Assembly: GCF_900111005.1 (NCBI RefSeq)
Contig: NZ_FOFV01000004.1
Location: 372,001 to 436,000 of the forward strand
Length of the DNA: 64,000 nt
Direction: 5' to 3'
Origin: Lentzea albida
Lineage (GTDB): Bacteria > Actinomycetota > Actinomycetes > Mycobacteriales > Pseudonocardiaceae
Numbering within the stretch: the first letter of the stretch is position 1; every line of letters begins with the position of its first letter. A model generated the notes under the pieces. The model ran no database searches. It was given only the letters and a program-made list of their open reading frames with translations, and had not been told where the DNA came from. Below, piece by piece: positions 53,646 through 62,328 of this stretch. Position numbers and translations under genes: made by a program.

Positions 53646-54473
53646 ATGGTCGGATGGGGCGTGACCGAGATCTTTTCCTTCACCGAGACGGATCCGGATT
53701 CGCTGGGGGCGACCTGGGGACCGCTGCGCCTGCACCGGCTGGCCTGGCGGCCCGGCTGCGACCTGCCCGCGTTGCTCGACGAGTGGGAGTCCCGGCTCAC
53801 GTACCCCGGCGACACCGACACCGCGGCGATGGTGACGCTGCCGAGCCACGCAGACGTGCTGCCGTTGGTCCACCGCGGTTTCGCGCCCCTCACCGTGATC
53901 GCCGAGCGCCTGGCCGGCCGCTCCCCCGCGCCGCGGCCGTCCGGTGTGGACGTGCGGGCGGCGACCCGCGCCGACCTGGACGTCGCGGTCGAACTGAACC
54001 TGCACACGGTCCGGTACGACGCCGCGTTCGGCATGGTCACCGAACGCCCGAACACGGCGGAGCACCTCCGGACGGCGCTCGCCGAGGTGCTCGAGCGCGA
54101 CCACGAGGCGATGTGGCTCGCGGTCGACGGCGACACGCCCGTCGGCATGATCTACGTCGACATGCCGCAGGATGCGGGGTGGATGGAGCGGTTCGCCTCG
54201 GCGCGCCCGTTCGCGTATCTCGCCCATCTCGGCGTACGGCCCGATGTGCGGGGCACGGGCGCAGGCAGCGCTCTCGTGGCACACGCGCACTCGGTGCTGG
54301 ACGACGCCGGTGTGGCGTCCACGCTGCTCCACCACGCCCTGCCGAACCCGCGCTCGACGCCGTTCTGGTACTCGAACGGCTACCGCCCGCGCTGGACGGT
54401 GTGGGTCCGCCGCCCGGCGTTGCGCGCTCCCACCGGCGTGTCTTCGCAACCCGAACGGCCTAGTGAGACATGA
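53646..54473 (+). CDS. GNAT family N-acetyltransferase
   Basis: 275 residues from the ATG at 53646; a GTG at 53661 with GGATGGGG upstream is the other likely start. The acetyl-CoA motif is VRPDVRGTGAGSALVAHA (about residue 200), with VGMIYVDMPQDAG before it. The N-terminal half is a less conserved GNAT-like domain. Substrate unknown. Divergent from phzF-like gene with a 15-base gap. Confidence 0.82.
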   Translation: MVGWGVTEIFSFTETDPDSLGATWGPLRLHRLAWRPGCDLPALLDEWESRLTYPGDTDTAAMVTLPSHADVLPLVHRGFAPLTVIAERLAGRSPAPRPSGVDVRAATRADLDVAVELNLHTVRYDAAFGMVTERPNTAEHLRTALAEVLERDHEAMWLAVDGDTPVGMIYVDMPQDAGWMERFASARPFAYLAHLGVRPDVRGTGAGSALVAHAHSVLDDAGVASTLLHHALPNPRSTPFWYSNGYRPRWTVWVRRPALRAPTGVSSQPERPSET

Positions 54474-54586
54474 TCTACCCGTTCACACAAGCGAAGAACC
54501 CGAACGAACCCGTACTTGTGGAACGAATCCGGCCTCTATTTCGACAAAGGGGTAAGTGATTCGGACACCACTCCTGGGGGGTCGAC

Positions 54587-54823
54587 ATGGAACTCAGCGG
54601 AAGAGCGAGGGCGATGCTGCGGGCTGTCGCCGCGGGACGTGCCGAGGTGACAGGCGGTACCGAGCCCGACCTGTACGTCGACGGGCTGCCCTGCTGCGAC
54701 CGGACGGCGACGCACGACCTCGTGCACGCGGGACTGCTGCGCCCCTCGCAGCCGACGAGTTTCGGTCTCCGGGTCTGCGCGGAACTGACCGACGACGGCC
54801 GGGCGGCACTCGCCGCCAGCTGA
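54587..54823 (+). CDS. small conserved actinobacterial protein
   Basis: 78 residues, ATG behind GGGGGG. MELSGRARAMLRAVAAGRAE then EPDLYVDGLPCCDRTATH and a RPSQPTSFGLRVCAELTDDG end; adjacent cysteines lie at about 36-37. It looks like a winged-helix fragment with a beta-hairpin (short HTH-like). I recall similar small proteins in Pseudonocardiales but know no function. The SOS-like box and hairpin follow its 3' end. Confidence 0.7.
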   Translation: MELSGRARAMLRAVAAGRAEVTGGTEPDLYVDGLPCCDRTATHDLVHAGLLRPSQPTSFGLRVCAELTDDGRAALAAS

Positions 54824-54846
54824 CCGGCGTGTTGATCGCCCAATGA

Positions 54847-54862
54847 TCGAACATTTGTTCGA
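54847..54862. promoter_or_regulatory. perfect actinobacterial LexA (SOS) box
   Basis: TCGAACATTTGTTCGA fits TCGAAC-N4-GTTCGA exactly, the LexA site of mycobacteria and other actinomycetes. It lies 23 bases past the small-protein stop. The nearest downstream element on the plus strand is the hairpin at 54882-54927, not a gene. Confidence 0.75.
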
Positions 54863-54881
54863 CATGGGGTACGCTTCGCGC

Positions 54882-54927
54882 TGAAGCCGGCACGCAAGAG
54901 AGAGGAAGCTCTTGCGCGCCGGCTTCA
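54882..54927 (+). terminator. long hairpin with T-tract after the LexA box
   Basis: 19-base arms (TGAAGCCGGCACGCAAGAG with complement) carry one mismatch; the loop is eight bases, and CCTTTTCC follows. It could end the small-protein transcript or be most of a short SOS-induced RNA starting near 54870. Confidence 0.7.
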
Positions 54928-54945
54928 CCTTTTCCGGCGCAGACC

Positions 54946-55680
54946 TCAGGCGCTGATCCCCTGGCCGAGCCCGCCGTCGACCGCGAGCTCGGCGCCCGTG
55001 GTGAACGTGGCCTCGAAAGCCAGGAACAACACGGCGCTCGCGACCTCGTCCATCGAGCCGTGGCGCTTGAGCGGCGTGATGCGGTCGCCCTCCTCCTTGA
55101 ACTGCTGGAGGACCTCCTCGGGCACACCCGTGACGCCCATCGACGGCGTGTCGATGAAGCCGGGGCTGACGACGTTCACCCGGACGTTCCTGGGCGCGAG
55201 CTCCGCGGCGAGTCCTCGTGCGAACGCCCGCACCGCCGCCTTGGCACCCGCGTAGACGCTCAGGCCCGGCGACCCCAGCACGGTGGCGACGCTCGTGGTG
55301 AAGACGATCGAGCCACCGTCCTTGACCAACGGCGCGAGGTGCTGCGCCGTGAAGAACGCACCCTTGGTGTTCACGTCGAACGTGCGGTCGTAGTCGGCCT
55401 CGGTGGCCTCGTCGAACGGCGTGAGGGTCGAGAACCCGACGTTGACGAACAGCAGGTCGATGTCCTGGAACCGTTGCGCGACTTCAGTTCTGAGGTCGGC
55501 GATGTCGTTGAGGTTCGTCGCATCGGACGCGAAGGCGTGCGCCTTGAGGCCTTCGGCCTGCTTGGTGGTGCGACCGGTCAGCACCACCTCGACGCCGTTG
55601 TCGACCAGCATCTCCACCGTCGCGCGCCCCATGCCGTGCGTGCCGCCCGTGACGACGGCCTTCTTGCCCAGGTACTTCAC
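54946..55680 (-). CDS. short-chain dehydrogenase/reductase
   Basis: 244 residues from the GTG at 55678-55680, overlapping the imine-reductase-like stop; an upstream frame is inside that gene. Cofactor motif TGGTHGMG (residues 11-18), VNVGF, catalytic Ser in SVATV, Tyr-x3-Lys in SVYAGAK. Ends VDGGLGQG as in classical SDRs. Coupling to the reductase gene suggests both act on one pathway. Confidence 0.88.
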   Translation of the reverse strand: MKYLGKKAVVTGGTHGMGRATVEMLVDNGVEVVLTGRTTKQAEGLKAHAFASDATNLNDIADLRTEVAQRFQDIDLLFVNVGFSTLTPFDEATEADYDRTFDVNTKGAFFTAQHLAPLVKDGGSIVFTTSVATVLGSPGLSVYAGAKAAVRAFARGLAAELAPRNVRVNVVSPGFIDTPSMGVTGVPEEVLQQFKEEGDRITPLKRHGSMDEVASAVLFLAFEATFTTGAELAVDGGLGQGISA

Positions 55681-56495
55681 TTCCGGATCTCCTCGATGAC
55701 GCTCGCGATGCTGTGGTTGCCGTGGCCGTTGCTCTGCGCGCGCTCGAACAGCGCGTGCAACGCCTTCGGCAGGGTCGTGTCGAGGCCTTGTTCTTCGTTG
55801 GCCTCGGTGAGCAGGCGCAGCCCGGACACGTTGATGTCCAACGCGGACACGTCGGTCTCGTAGCTCCTGGTCTGCGTCTCCTCGCCCATCTCGGGCAGGA
55901 GGGTGCTCATCTCGGTGAGCCAGCTCATGGCCATGGGCGTGAACGTGCGCGGCTCGATGCCCTCGCTGCCCATGAGTGCGACCGCCTGCAGGTAGCCGCC
56001 GAACACGGACCACATGAGGCCGAGCAGCGCCAGGTCGTACAGCGCGGCGAGCCCGGCGTCCTCCCCGACGTGCACCGGCTCGCCGAACGCGTCGAGCACG
56101 TGGTGGTTCTCGTTGCCGCTGAACAGGATCCTGGCCTGCGGCGTGCCGATCTGCTGCGGCACCGCCATGATCACGCCGTCGACGTACTCGACCCCGTTGT
56201 CCTCAGCCCACCGCGCGGTCCTGCGGGCCTCGTCCGGCGTGCCGGACGTCAGGTTCACGAGCGTCTTGATCTCGCCGGTGAGCAACGGCTGCTGGACGTC
56301 GTACGTCGACAGGCACGTCACGACGACGTCACTCTGGAACGCTTCTTGTGGCGTGGCAACGCTTCTGGCGTTCGGGATGGTCTTCGGCGTGCGGTTCCAC
56401 ACGCTCACTTCGTAGCCCTCTTCGACGAGGGCGTTGGCGAGCGCGCTGCCCATCCGGCCGAGGCCGAGCACGCTCACGGTTTCCTTGGTCCCCAT
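55677..56495 (-). CDS. NADP-dependent imine reductase-like oxidoreductase
   Basis: 272 residues. GLGRMG (residues 11-16), [26 protein letters not shown] and [18 protein letters not shown] match the imine reductase family and the paralogue at 43730-44620. Coupled to the SDR gene behind it and divergent from HxlR-type gene. Natural substrate unknown. Confidence 0.82.
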   Translation of the reverse strand: MGTKETVSVLGLGRMGSALANALVEEGYEVSVWNRTPKTIPNARSVATPQEAFQSDVVVTCLSTYDVQQPLLTGEIKTLVNLTSGTPDEARRTARWAEDNGVEYVDGVIMAVPQQIGTPQARILFSGNENHHVLDAFGEPVHVGEDAGLAALYDLALLGLMWSVFGGYLQAVALMGSEGIEPRTFTPMAMSWLTEMSTLLPEMGEETQTRSYETDVSALDINVSGLRLLTEANEEQGLDTTLPKALHALFERAQSNGHGNHSIASVIEEIRK

Positions 56496-56532
56496 GCCGA
56501 GAATGCTCGTTCCGGCACTGACTTCTCGACAA

Positions 56533-56555
56533 GTACCTACTATTTTGTCAGGTAC
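56533..56555. promoter_or_regulatory. inverted repeat in the imine reductase/HxlR gap
   Basis: GTACCT (56533-56538) and AGGTAC (56550-56555) are 11 bases apart in the 82-base gap. This may be the HxlR-family operator for both genes. Confidence 0.5.
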
Positions 56556-56577
56556 CCACTTTTCGGTAAGGATCCTG

Positions 56578-56931
56578 ATGAAGCCACGAAATTACGTCTG
56601 CGGCCTCGACGCGGCGATCGACGTGATCGGCGGCCGCTGGAAGGCGCTGATCCTGTGGGCGCTGCACGAGGGCCCGGTGCGCACGGGCGAACTGCGCCGG
56701 TCCGTCTCCGGCATCAGCGAGAAGATGCTGATCCAGGTGCTGCGCGAGATGGAGGCGGACGAGATCGTGCACCGCGAGGTGTTCCACGAGGTCCCTCCCC
56801 GCGTCGAGTACTCGCTCACTCCGCTGGGCGTGCGGCTGAACGAGGCGCTGCTGCCGTTGGGCGACTGGGGCGAGGACAACATGGCGTCGATCGCCCGCCG
56901 CCGCGGCGTCGAACCGGCGCCGCGGCACTGA
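56578..56931 (+). CDS. HxlR-family transcriptional regulator
   Basis: 117 residues from the ATG at 56578. Conserved HxlR signs: the VCGLDAAIDVIGGRWKALIL start (cysteine followed by the winged helix) and ELRRSVSGISEKMLIQVLRE recognition helix, then the RVEYSLTPLG wing. The N-terminal cysteine may sense redox or electrophiles as in YodB/HypR. Divergent from the imine-reductase-SDR pair and likely their regulator. Confidence 0.9.
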   Translation: MKPRNYVCGLDAAIDVIGGRWKALILWALHEGPVRTGELRRSVSGISEKMLIQVLREMEADEIVHREVFHEVPPRVEYSLTPLGVRLNEALLPLGDWGEDNMASIARRRGVEPAPRH

Positions 56932-56939
56932 AGCCCTTG

Positions 56940-57617
56940 TTACCGGTCGAGGTACACGACGGTCGCGTCGTCCGAAATCTTCTTCCGCGGCCACTCCACG
57001 GCCTTGGCGTCTTCCTTTTCGACCGCGCGCATTTTGCGGATGAGGTCGTCCGGTCCGTTCGCCGCCATCAGTTCGAGAGCCTGACGCCAATCGAAGAGGT
57101 TGAACAGGTCGACCGCCCGAGCAGCGCCGTCCGACAGGATCGCGACGCGCCGCACATCGGACAGCGGCACCTCGCCGGTCAGCGCGTGCTCGACGTCAGC
57201 GGCCTTCGCCCCGGCCGTCCGGTTCGTCTGCGTGTCGCTCACCACGAGCAACTCGCGCTTGGTGTCGATCACGACCGTGGCGTCCCCGAGCACCAGGTAC
57301 CGCAGCACGTCGTCCTTGATCTGCACCATCGCGACCGCCACGCTGGGCGAGTCCGGGTGATCGAGGTCGCACGTGCCCGAGTGCAGCTCGGCGGCCTGCG
57401 TGATCGCCTCGCGCAGAGCCCCGGCGGGCTCCAGGTGGGCGAACCGCAGGATCTCCGCGGACAGCTGGTCGGCGAACCACCCGACGCCGTGCTCGCACCC
57501 CGTCTGGGGCTTGGCCGTCACGCCGTCGAGCACGGCGAGCAGGTTCGGCCCGACCAGGGCCCGGTCCTCGCTCGGCGCGGTCGTCCGGCCGGCCTCGGTA
57601 GCCATCTGCGTGCGCAC
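56940..57617 (-). CDS. PP2C-family phosphatase-like protein
   Basis: 225 residues from the GTG at 57615-57617 behind GAGGAG; an ATG four codons on is another option. PP2C motifs: LLAVLDGVTAKP (metal Asp), DSPSVAVAMV, VLGDATVVI, ILSDGAARAVDLF and ISDDATVVYL. It is a short PP2C without the usual N-terminal RxxNED segment, so activity is uncertain. It follows the HxlR gene convergently. Confidence 0.8.
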   Translation of the reverse strand: MRTQMATEAGRTTAPSEDRALVGPNLLAVLDGVTAKPQTGCEHGVGWFADQLSAEILRFAHLEPAGALREAITQAAELHSGTCDLDHPDSPSVAVAMVQIKDDVLRYLVLGDATVVIDTKRELLVVSDTQTNRTAGAKAADVEHALTGEVPLSDVRRVAILSDGAARAVDLFNLFDWRQALELMAANGPDDLIRKMRAVEKEDAKAVEWPRKKISDDATVVYLDR

Positions 57618-57709
57618 TGAGATCTCCTCGGTCCGGCCTCACGAAGCTGCGCGCGAACGCTATCAAGGTTGATCAGGCCGGTGACCGCACCGAGGACGAG
57701 AGGGATCGG

Positions 57710-58060
57710 TCAGGCCGTGTGGTTGGCGATGACGAGTTCGGCGACGAGGTCGTCCCGCAACGCGAACCGGTAGTCGAGTTCGGCGACACCGCCCGGGAAG
57801 GTGCCCTCGAGCCGCACGGTCACCACCCAGTGGGCGTCGTCGACGCGGCGAGCGCCGATCTGTTCGGTCGTGTACTCGAACTCGGACCCGGCGTCCCGCA
57901 GGAACGCGTGGACCTCCTCCCGGCCGCGGAAGGTCTCGTCCTGGTCGACGACCACCACGTCCTCGGTGAGCAACGACGAGGCGGTGTCGGCGTCGCGGAC
58001 GACGTGGGCGGCGAAGAACTCGCGCACGGTGGCGGGGAGCAGATCGGTGTGCTGTGTCAT
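57710..58060 (-). CDS. NTF2-like (SnoaL/DUF4440-type) protein
   Basis: 116 residues from the ATG at 58058-58060; a seven-residue upstream start lacks support. Single cone-shaped NTF2-like domain (VREFFAAHVVRDADTASSLL and GREEVHAFLRDA). Small enzymes or ligand binders with unclear substrates. Divergent from MerR gene. Confidence 0.8.
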   Translation of the reverse strand: MTQHTDLLPATVREFFAAHVVRDADTASSLLTEDVVVVDQDETFRGREEVHAFLRDAGSEFEYTTEQIGARRVDDAHWVVTVRLEGTFPGGVAELDYRFALRDDLVAELVIANHTA

Positions 58061-58106
58061 GCCCCCACCGTGCGACCTCACGGCGCGGGAGGGTCAAGCC
58101 GTGGAG

Positions 58107-58121
58107 TCTCCCCCAGGGAGA
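58107..58121. promoter_or_regulatory. inverted repeat, likely MerR operator
   Basis: TCTCCC and GGGAGA with a three-base centre between divergent NTF2-like and MerR genes, of the short palindrome type used by MerR regulators. Confidence 0.5.
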
Positions 58122-58138
58122 GAGTCCAGAATGCGCAG

Positions 58139-58933
58139 GTGCTGACCATCGGGGAGTTCTCGCGGCTGACCCACCTGAGCGTGCGGACCCTTCGCCGGTA
58201 CCACGAAGCGGCCCTGCTGGAGCCCGCCGTGGTCGACGAGTTCACGGGTTACCGCTACTACGCCGTCGACCAGATCCCGACCGCACAGGTCATCCACCGG
58301 CTCCGCGAACTAGACGTCCCCCTGAACGACGTGCAGCGAATCCTCCGCACACCCGACCCCGGTGTGCGGGCGGCCCTGGTCGCGGACCACCTGCAACGCC
58401 TCGAGCACGAGCTCGACCGCACCAGAGCCGCGGTCGTGTCCCTGCGGCGCCTGCTCAGGCCCGACCCCGCGCCGATCGACGTCGCACTGCGCGCCGAGCC
58501 CGCCAGGACGGTCGCGGCGGTGGAGGCCGTCGTCGAGCACCGCGACGTCGAGGCCTGGTTCGCGGGCGCGATGGCCGAACTGGCGGCGGCCGTCGGCGAC
58601 ACCGCGACCGGACCACCGGGCGGCAACTACGACAACGCCCTCTTCGAACAGGAGCGCGGTCACGCACTCGTCTACCTGCCGACCGCGGCGCCCCCTCGCA
58701 CCGGACGCGTGCACCCCGCGACCCTCCCGGCCGTGGAACTGGCCGTCACCACCCATGCCGGCGAGCACGACGGCATCGAGGTCACCTACGGCGCGCTCGG
58801 GACGTGGGTGGTGGAGAACGCGATGTCGGTGGCCGGGCCGGTGCGGGAGGTCTACGTCGTCGGCCCCCGTGACTCGAGCGATCCCGCCGAGTGGCGCACC
58901 GAGATCGGCTGGCCGGTCTTTCGCGTCACCTGA
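58139..58933 (+). CDS. MerR-family transcriptional regulator
   Basis: 264 residues from the GTG at 58139. N-terminal MerR HTH (LTIGEFSRLTHLSVRTLRRY) with the wing and GYRYYAVDQI, a coiled dimerisation helix (~85-120) and a C-terminal GyrI-like effector-binding domain. It likely controls itself and the divergent NTF2-like gene through the palindrome between them. Confidence 0.87.
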   Translation: MLTIGEFSRLTHLSVRTLRRYHEAALLEPAVVDEFTGYRYYAVDQIPTAQVIHRLRELDVPLNDVQRILRTPDPGVRAALVADHLQRLEHELDRTRAAVVSLRRLLRPDPAPIDVALRAEPARTVAAVEAVVEHRDVEAWFAGAMAELAAAVGDTATGPPGGNYDNALFEQERGHALVYLPTAAPPRTGRVHPATLPAVELAVTTHAGEHDGIEVTYGALGTWVVENAMSVAGPVREVYVVGPRDSSDPAEWRTEIGWPVFRVT

Positions 58934-58976
58934 GGAGTCGGTGGCGGAGTGCGGAATCGACCGTCACCACGCATAG

Positions 58977-59288
58977 GAGAAGAAGCTCGCCGGCAAGCGC
59001 GCCGCGCCGGACACGATCCGGCTGTGTCGCACGACGTTCGGCAACGCGCTCGACTACGCCGTCGAATGGAAGGCACTCGCCGAAAACCCGCTGAGCGAGG
59101 TGGAGCTGCAGAAGCGCAAGACCGTGGTTCACCAGGTCGACCGACGTTCGGATGCCAATCCGATTCAGTGCTGAACGCGGGTGTCGAGGCACCTCGGGTA
59201 GCTGCGGGCAGGCCACAACCTGAACGTGCTGCTGCGCACGTACGCCAAGTGCGTTGACGGCGGAGAGGAGACGGCCCGGCAGCGCTAG
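58977..59288 (+). pseudogene. relic of a tyrosine-recombinase integrase
   Basis: Two pieces in the plus frame. 58977-59174 reads KRAAPDTIRLCRTTFGNAL, then DYAVEWKALAENPLSEVE and VVHQVDRRSDANPIQC before a stop, matching the core-binding end of Streptomyces-type integrases. About 59205-59288 reads GHNLNVLLRTYAKCVDGGEE, the C-terminal part with the candidate catalytic Tyr. The catalytic Arg/His segment between them is missing. It has no start and sits beside tRNA-Tyr. Confidence 0.75.
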
Positions 59289-59373
59289 GCGAACCGGCCG
59301 CCCAACTTCGGCACGCCCTCGGTGCAGCCACTCGGAGAACGCCGGTTCGAGCCATCCACAACCGGACCGCACT

Positions 59374-59417
59374 AGAAAGGCCCTGTGACCAGAACTTCCT
59401 GGTCACAGGGCCTTTCT
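59374..59417. terminator. strong hairpin after tRNA-Tyr
   Basis: A 19-bp perfect stem (AGAAAGGCCCTGTGACCAG with its complement) and six-base loop, nine bases from the tRNA-Tyr 3' end on the minus strand. Confidence 0.75.
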
Positions 59418-59425
59418 CACTGCTG

Positions 59426-59506
59426 TGGCGGGTAGAGGATTCGAACCTCTGTAGCTTTCGCGACGGATTTACAGTCCGCTCCCATTGGCCGCTCGGGCAA
59501 CCCGCC
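59426..59506 (-). tRNA. tRNA-Tyr (GTA anticodon)
   Basis: An 81-base class II cloverleaf: acceptor GGCGGGT/ACCCGCC, discriminator A, anticodon loop CTGTAAA with GTA, a long variable arm, TTCGAATCC T-loop. CCA not encoded. A common integration target; an integrase relic lies next to its 3' end. Confidence 0.95.
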
Positions 59507-59625
59507 CCACACCGTCGTAACGGTGCGGGCAGAACAATACATAACCCCTTCGGGGCGCCCCAAATCGGGGTACCCCAGTAGCATCGACGCTGGCTGTGAC
59601 CCCGAGATCGTTGAGGAGTGAAGTC

Positions 59626-60117
59626 GTGGCGGACCCGTCGTTCGACGTGGTGAGCAAGGTGGACCGGCAGGAGGTCGACAACGCGCTCAACCAGGCGGCC
59701 AAGGAGCTGAGCAATCGCTTCGACTTCCGGGGGACCAACACCACGGTGGCCTGGGCCGGCGAGGAGGCGATCACCTTCACCTCCGAGACGGAGGAGCGCT
59801 GCAAGGCGGCGATCGACGTCTTCCAGGAGAAGCTGGTCAAGCGCAACATCTCGATGAAGGCGTTCGAGGTGGGCGAGCCCGCGGTGTCCGGGAAGGTGTT
59901 CAAGGTCACGGGAAACCTCGTGCAGGGCATCACGTCCGAGAAGGCCAAGGAGATCGCCAAGAAGATCCGCGACGAGGCGCCCAAGGGCGTTCAGGCGCAG
60001 ATCCAGGGCGACCAGTTGCGGGTGTCCGGCAAGAAGAAGGACCACCTGCAGGACGTCATCGCACTGCTGAAGGGCTCCGACTTCGGCATCGCCCTCCAGT
60101 TCACCAACTACCGGTGA
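59626..60117 (+). CDS. YajQ family nucleotide-binding protein
   Basis: 163 residues from the GTG at 59626, behind GAGGAG; an upstream frame is shorter of evidence. Starts [19 protein letters not shown], with [12 protein letters not shown] and the [20 protein letters not shown] ending region. Some YajQ proteins bind cyclic-di-GMP. The stop overlaps the rmlA start. Confidence 0.92.
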   Translation: MADPSFDVVSKVDRQEVDNALNQAAKELSNRFDFRGTNTTVAWAGEEAITFTSETEERCKAAIDVFQEKLVKRNISMKAFEVGEPAVSGKVFKVTGNLVQGITSEKAKEIAKKIRDEAPKGVQAQIQGDQLRVSGKKKDHLQDVIALLKGSDFGIALQFTNYR

Positions 60118-60986
60118 AGGGCATCGTCCTCGCCGGTGGCAGCGGGACGCGCCTGCACCCGATCACGCAGGCCGTCTCGAAGCAGTTGCTGCCGGTGTAC
60201 GACAAGCCGATGATCTACTACCCGCTGTCGGTGCTCATGCTGGCCGGCATCCGGGAAGTGCTGATCATCAGCACCCCGACCGACTTACCGCTGTTCCGGC
60301 GGCTGCTCGGCGACGGGTCCCAGTGGGGCATGGCCTTCTCCTACGCGGAGCAGGCCGCCCCGAACGGGCTCGCGGAGGCGTTCGTCATCGGGGCGGGCTT
60401 CGTCGGGGACGACGACGTGGCGCTGGTGCTGGGCGACAACATCTTCTACGGCCAGGGCTTCTCCACCACGCTGCAGCACCACGCGTCCACTTTGGACGGG
60501 TGTGTGCTGTTCGGCTACCAGGTGAAGGACCCCGAGCGGTACGGCGTGGGCGAGGTCGACGCGACGGGCAGGCTGCTGTCCATCGAGGAGAAGCCCGCGA
60601 AGCCGAAGTCGAACAGGGCCATCACCGGGCTCTACTTCTACGACAACGGTGTGGTGGACGTCGCGCGGAACCTCAAGCCGTCGCCCCGCGGCGAGCTGGA
60701 GATCACCGACGTCAACCTGCACTACCTGCGCGACGGGCGGGCCCAGCTCGTCGACCTGAGCCGCGGGTTCGCGTGGCTCGACACCGGCACGCACGACTCG
60801 CTGCTCGAGGCCGGGCAGTTCGTGCAGGTGCTGGAGCACCGGACGGGCGTGCGCATCGCGTGTCCCGAGGAGATCGCGCTGCGCATGGGCTTCATCTCCG
60901 CGCAGGAGTGCTACGCGCTCGGCGAGAAGCTCGGCAAGTCCGGGTACGGCGAGTACCTCATGGCCGTGGCGAAGGCGGGGCGCTAG
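60114..60986 (+). CDS. rmlA: glucose-1-phosphate thymidylyltransferase
   Basis: 290 residues from the GTG at 60114 (GTGA overlap). Nucleotidyltransferase motif [11 protein letters not shown] and the [19 protein letters not shown] region, as in RmlA/RfbA. Makes dTDP-glucose from dTTP and glucose-1-phosphate, the first step of dTDP-rhamnose and deoxysugar synthesis. No other rml genes are nearby. The overlap with yajQ is unusual. Confidence 0.93.
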   Translation: MKGIVLAGGSGTRLHPITQAVSKQLLPVYDKPMIYYPLSVLMLAGIREVLIISTPTDLPLFRRLLGDGSQWGMAFSYAEQAAPNGLAEAFVIGAGFVGDDDVALVLGDNIFYGQGFSTTLQHHASTLDGCVLFGYQVKDPERYGVGEVDATGRLLSIEEKPAKPKSNRAITGLYFYDNGVVDVARNLKPSPRGELEITDVNLHYLRDGRAQLVDLSRGFAWLDTGTHDSLLEAGQFVQVLEHRTGVRIACPEEIALRMGFISAQECYALGEKLGKSGYGEYLMAVAKAGR

Positions 60987-61002
60987 CCGATCAGCTAGCG
61001 CC
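60979..61002. terminator. hairpin between convergent rmlA and htpX
   Basis: 8-bp arms (GGCGCTAG with its complement) with an eight-base loop. Each arm contains one of the two stop codons, so the stem spans both convergent gene ends. Confidence 0.55.
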
Positions 61003-61858
61003 GGGCCATCTCCTCGAGCCTGCGGATGCGGTCGGCGATCGGCGGGTGGGTCGAGAACCACTTGGCGAACTGTTCCCCCGAGCGGAACGGGTTCGCGATC
61101 ATCAGGTGGCTCTGCGACACCACCTCCGGTTCCGGCGCGAGCGGTGCCGCCCGCGTCCCCATCTCGATCTTGCGCAACGCGCCGGCGAGCGCCAGCGGGT
61201 CGCCGGTGAGCTCGGAGCCGGACTGGTCCGCCTGGAACTCGCGCGAGCGGCTCACGGCCAGGCGCACGACCGTGGCCGCGATCGGGCCGAGCAGCGCGAT
61301 CAGCAGCAGTCCCAGCGGGCCGGGGCCCTCGTCGTCCGAGTCCCCGCCGCCGAAGATGCTCGCGAACATGGCCAGGTTGGCCAGCATCGTGATCACGCCG
61401 GCCAGCGCGCCGGCCACACAGCTGATCAGGATGTCGCGGTTGTAGACGTGCGCGAGCTCGTGGCCGAGCACGGCGCGCAGTTCGCGTTCGTCGAGCAGGT
61501 CCAGGATGCCTGTGGTGCAGCACACGGCGGCGTTGCGCGGGTTGCGGCCCGTCGCGAACGCGTTCGGTGCGGCCGTGGGGCTCAGGTACAGCCTGGGCAT
61601 GGGCTGGCGCGCCTTCTGCGACAGCTCCCGCACGATCGCATAGAGCACGGGTTGCTCCACTTGCGACACGGGCACCGCCCGCATCGCGCGCAGCGCGAGC
61701 TTGTCCGAGTTGAAGTACGCGTAGGCGTTCACGCCCAAGGCCAACATCAGGCCGATGACCAGTGCCGTGCGGCCGAACAAGCTGCTGACCAGCACGATCA
61801 GCGCGCTCATCCCACCGAGCAGCACGGCCGTCTTCAACCCGTTGAAGTGCTTGTGCAC
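60995..61858 (-). CDS. htpX: M48 family membrane protease HtpX
   Basis: 287 residues from the GTG at 61856-61858. Two N-terminal membrane helices (about 9-28 and 31-48), a zinc site HELAH at residues 133-137 with the third ligand in SREFQAD, and two more hydrophobic stretches. Cleaves misfolded membrane proteins. It follows nuoI-like gene by 17 bases, so is likely in that operon. Confidence 0.92.
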   Translation of the reverse strand: MHKHFNGLKTAVLLGGMSALIVLVSSLFGRTALVIGLMLALGVNAYAYFNSDKLALRAMRAVPVSQVEQPVLYAIVRELSQKARQPMPRLYLSPTAAPNAFATGRNPRNAAVCCTTGILDLLDERELRAVLGHELAHVYNRDILISCVAGALAGVITMLANLAMFASIFGGGDSDDEGPGPLGLLLIALLGPIAATVVRLAVSRSREFQADQSGSELTGDPLALAGALRKIEMGTRAAPLAPEPEVVSQSHLMIANPFRSGEQFAKWFSTHPPIADRIRRLEEMARR

Positions 61859-61875
61859 GGTTCCGCCTCCGGGTT

Positions 61876-62328
61876 TTACGTCCTACCCCTCAACGAACCA
61901 GGGCGCCTGCCGGTTCCTGTGGCGGTTTCGGGCGCGGCCTCCGCGGCCGGGTCGAGCGCGGGCGGTGGCGGCACCTTCTCGACCCAGGTGGACAGCACGT
62001 CCCGTTCGTGGACGAGTTCCGCGACGGCGCCCTCGCCGTCGATCGAGCCCGTTCCGGGGTAGCCGAACTCCGGCGCCCAGTGCAGGGCGTCGAACGGGCA
62101 CACCTCGACGCAGATGCCGCAGTAGAGGCACTGGCCGTAGTCGATCGCGAACCGGTCGAGCACGTTGCGGCTGCGCGGGCGGGCGCTGCCGGGCTGCTCC
62201 TCGACCTCGGTGTGCGACGTGATGTGGATGCACCAGTCAGGACACTCGCGCGCGCAGATCATGCAGACCGTGCAGTTGGCCTCCAACAGCGCGATGACGC
62301 CCCTCGTGCGCGGTGGCAGGTTCGTCAC
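61876..62328 (-). CDS. NuoI-like ferredoxin subunit
   Basis: 150 residues from a GTG at 62326-62328, overlapping the NuoC-like stop. Two 4Fe-4S motifs, [15 protein letters not shown] and [15 protein letters not shown], with NuoI-like spacing. The tail is proline/alanine-rich. In complex I this carries clusters N6a and N6b. Belongs to the short nuoB-nuoC-nuoI set. Confidence 0.85.
   Translation of the reverse strand: MTNLPPRTRGVIALLEANCTVCMICARECPDWCIHITSHTEVEEQPGSARPRSRNVLDRFAIDYGQCLYCGICVEVCPFDALHWAPEFGYPGTGSIDGEGAVAELVHERDVLSTWVEKVPPPPALDPAAEAAPETATGTGRRPGSLRGRT

Noticed and set aside
54864-54884. Tiny open frame MGYASR right after the LexA box
   Set aside because: Only six codons, no ribosome site; the hairpin is the more telling feature.
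58949-59257. 102-codon open frame over the integrase relic
   Set aside because: It is in a different frame from the integrase pieces and has no family features.
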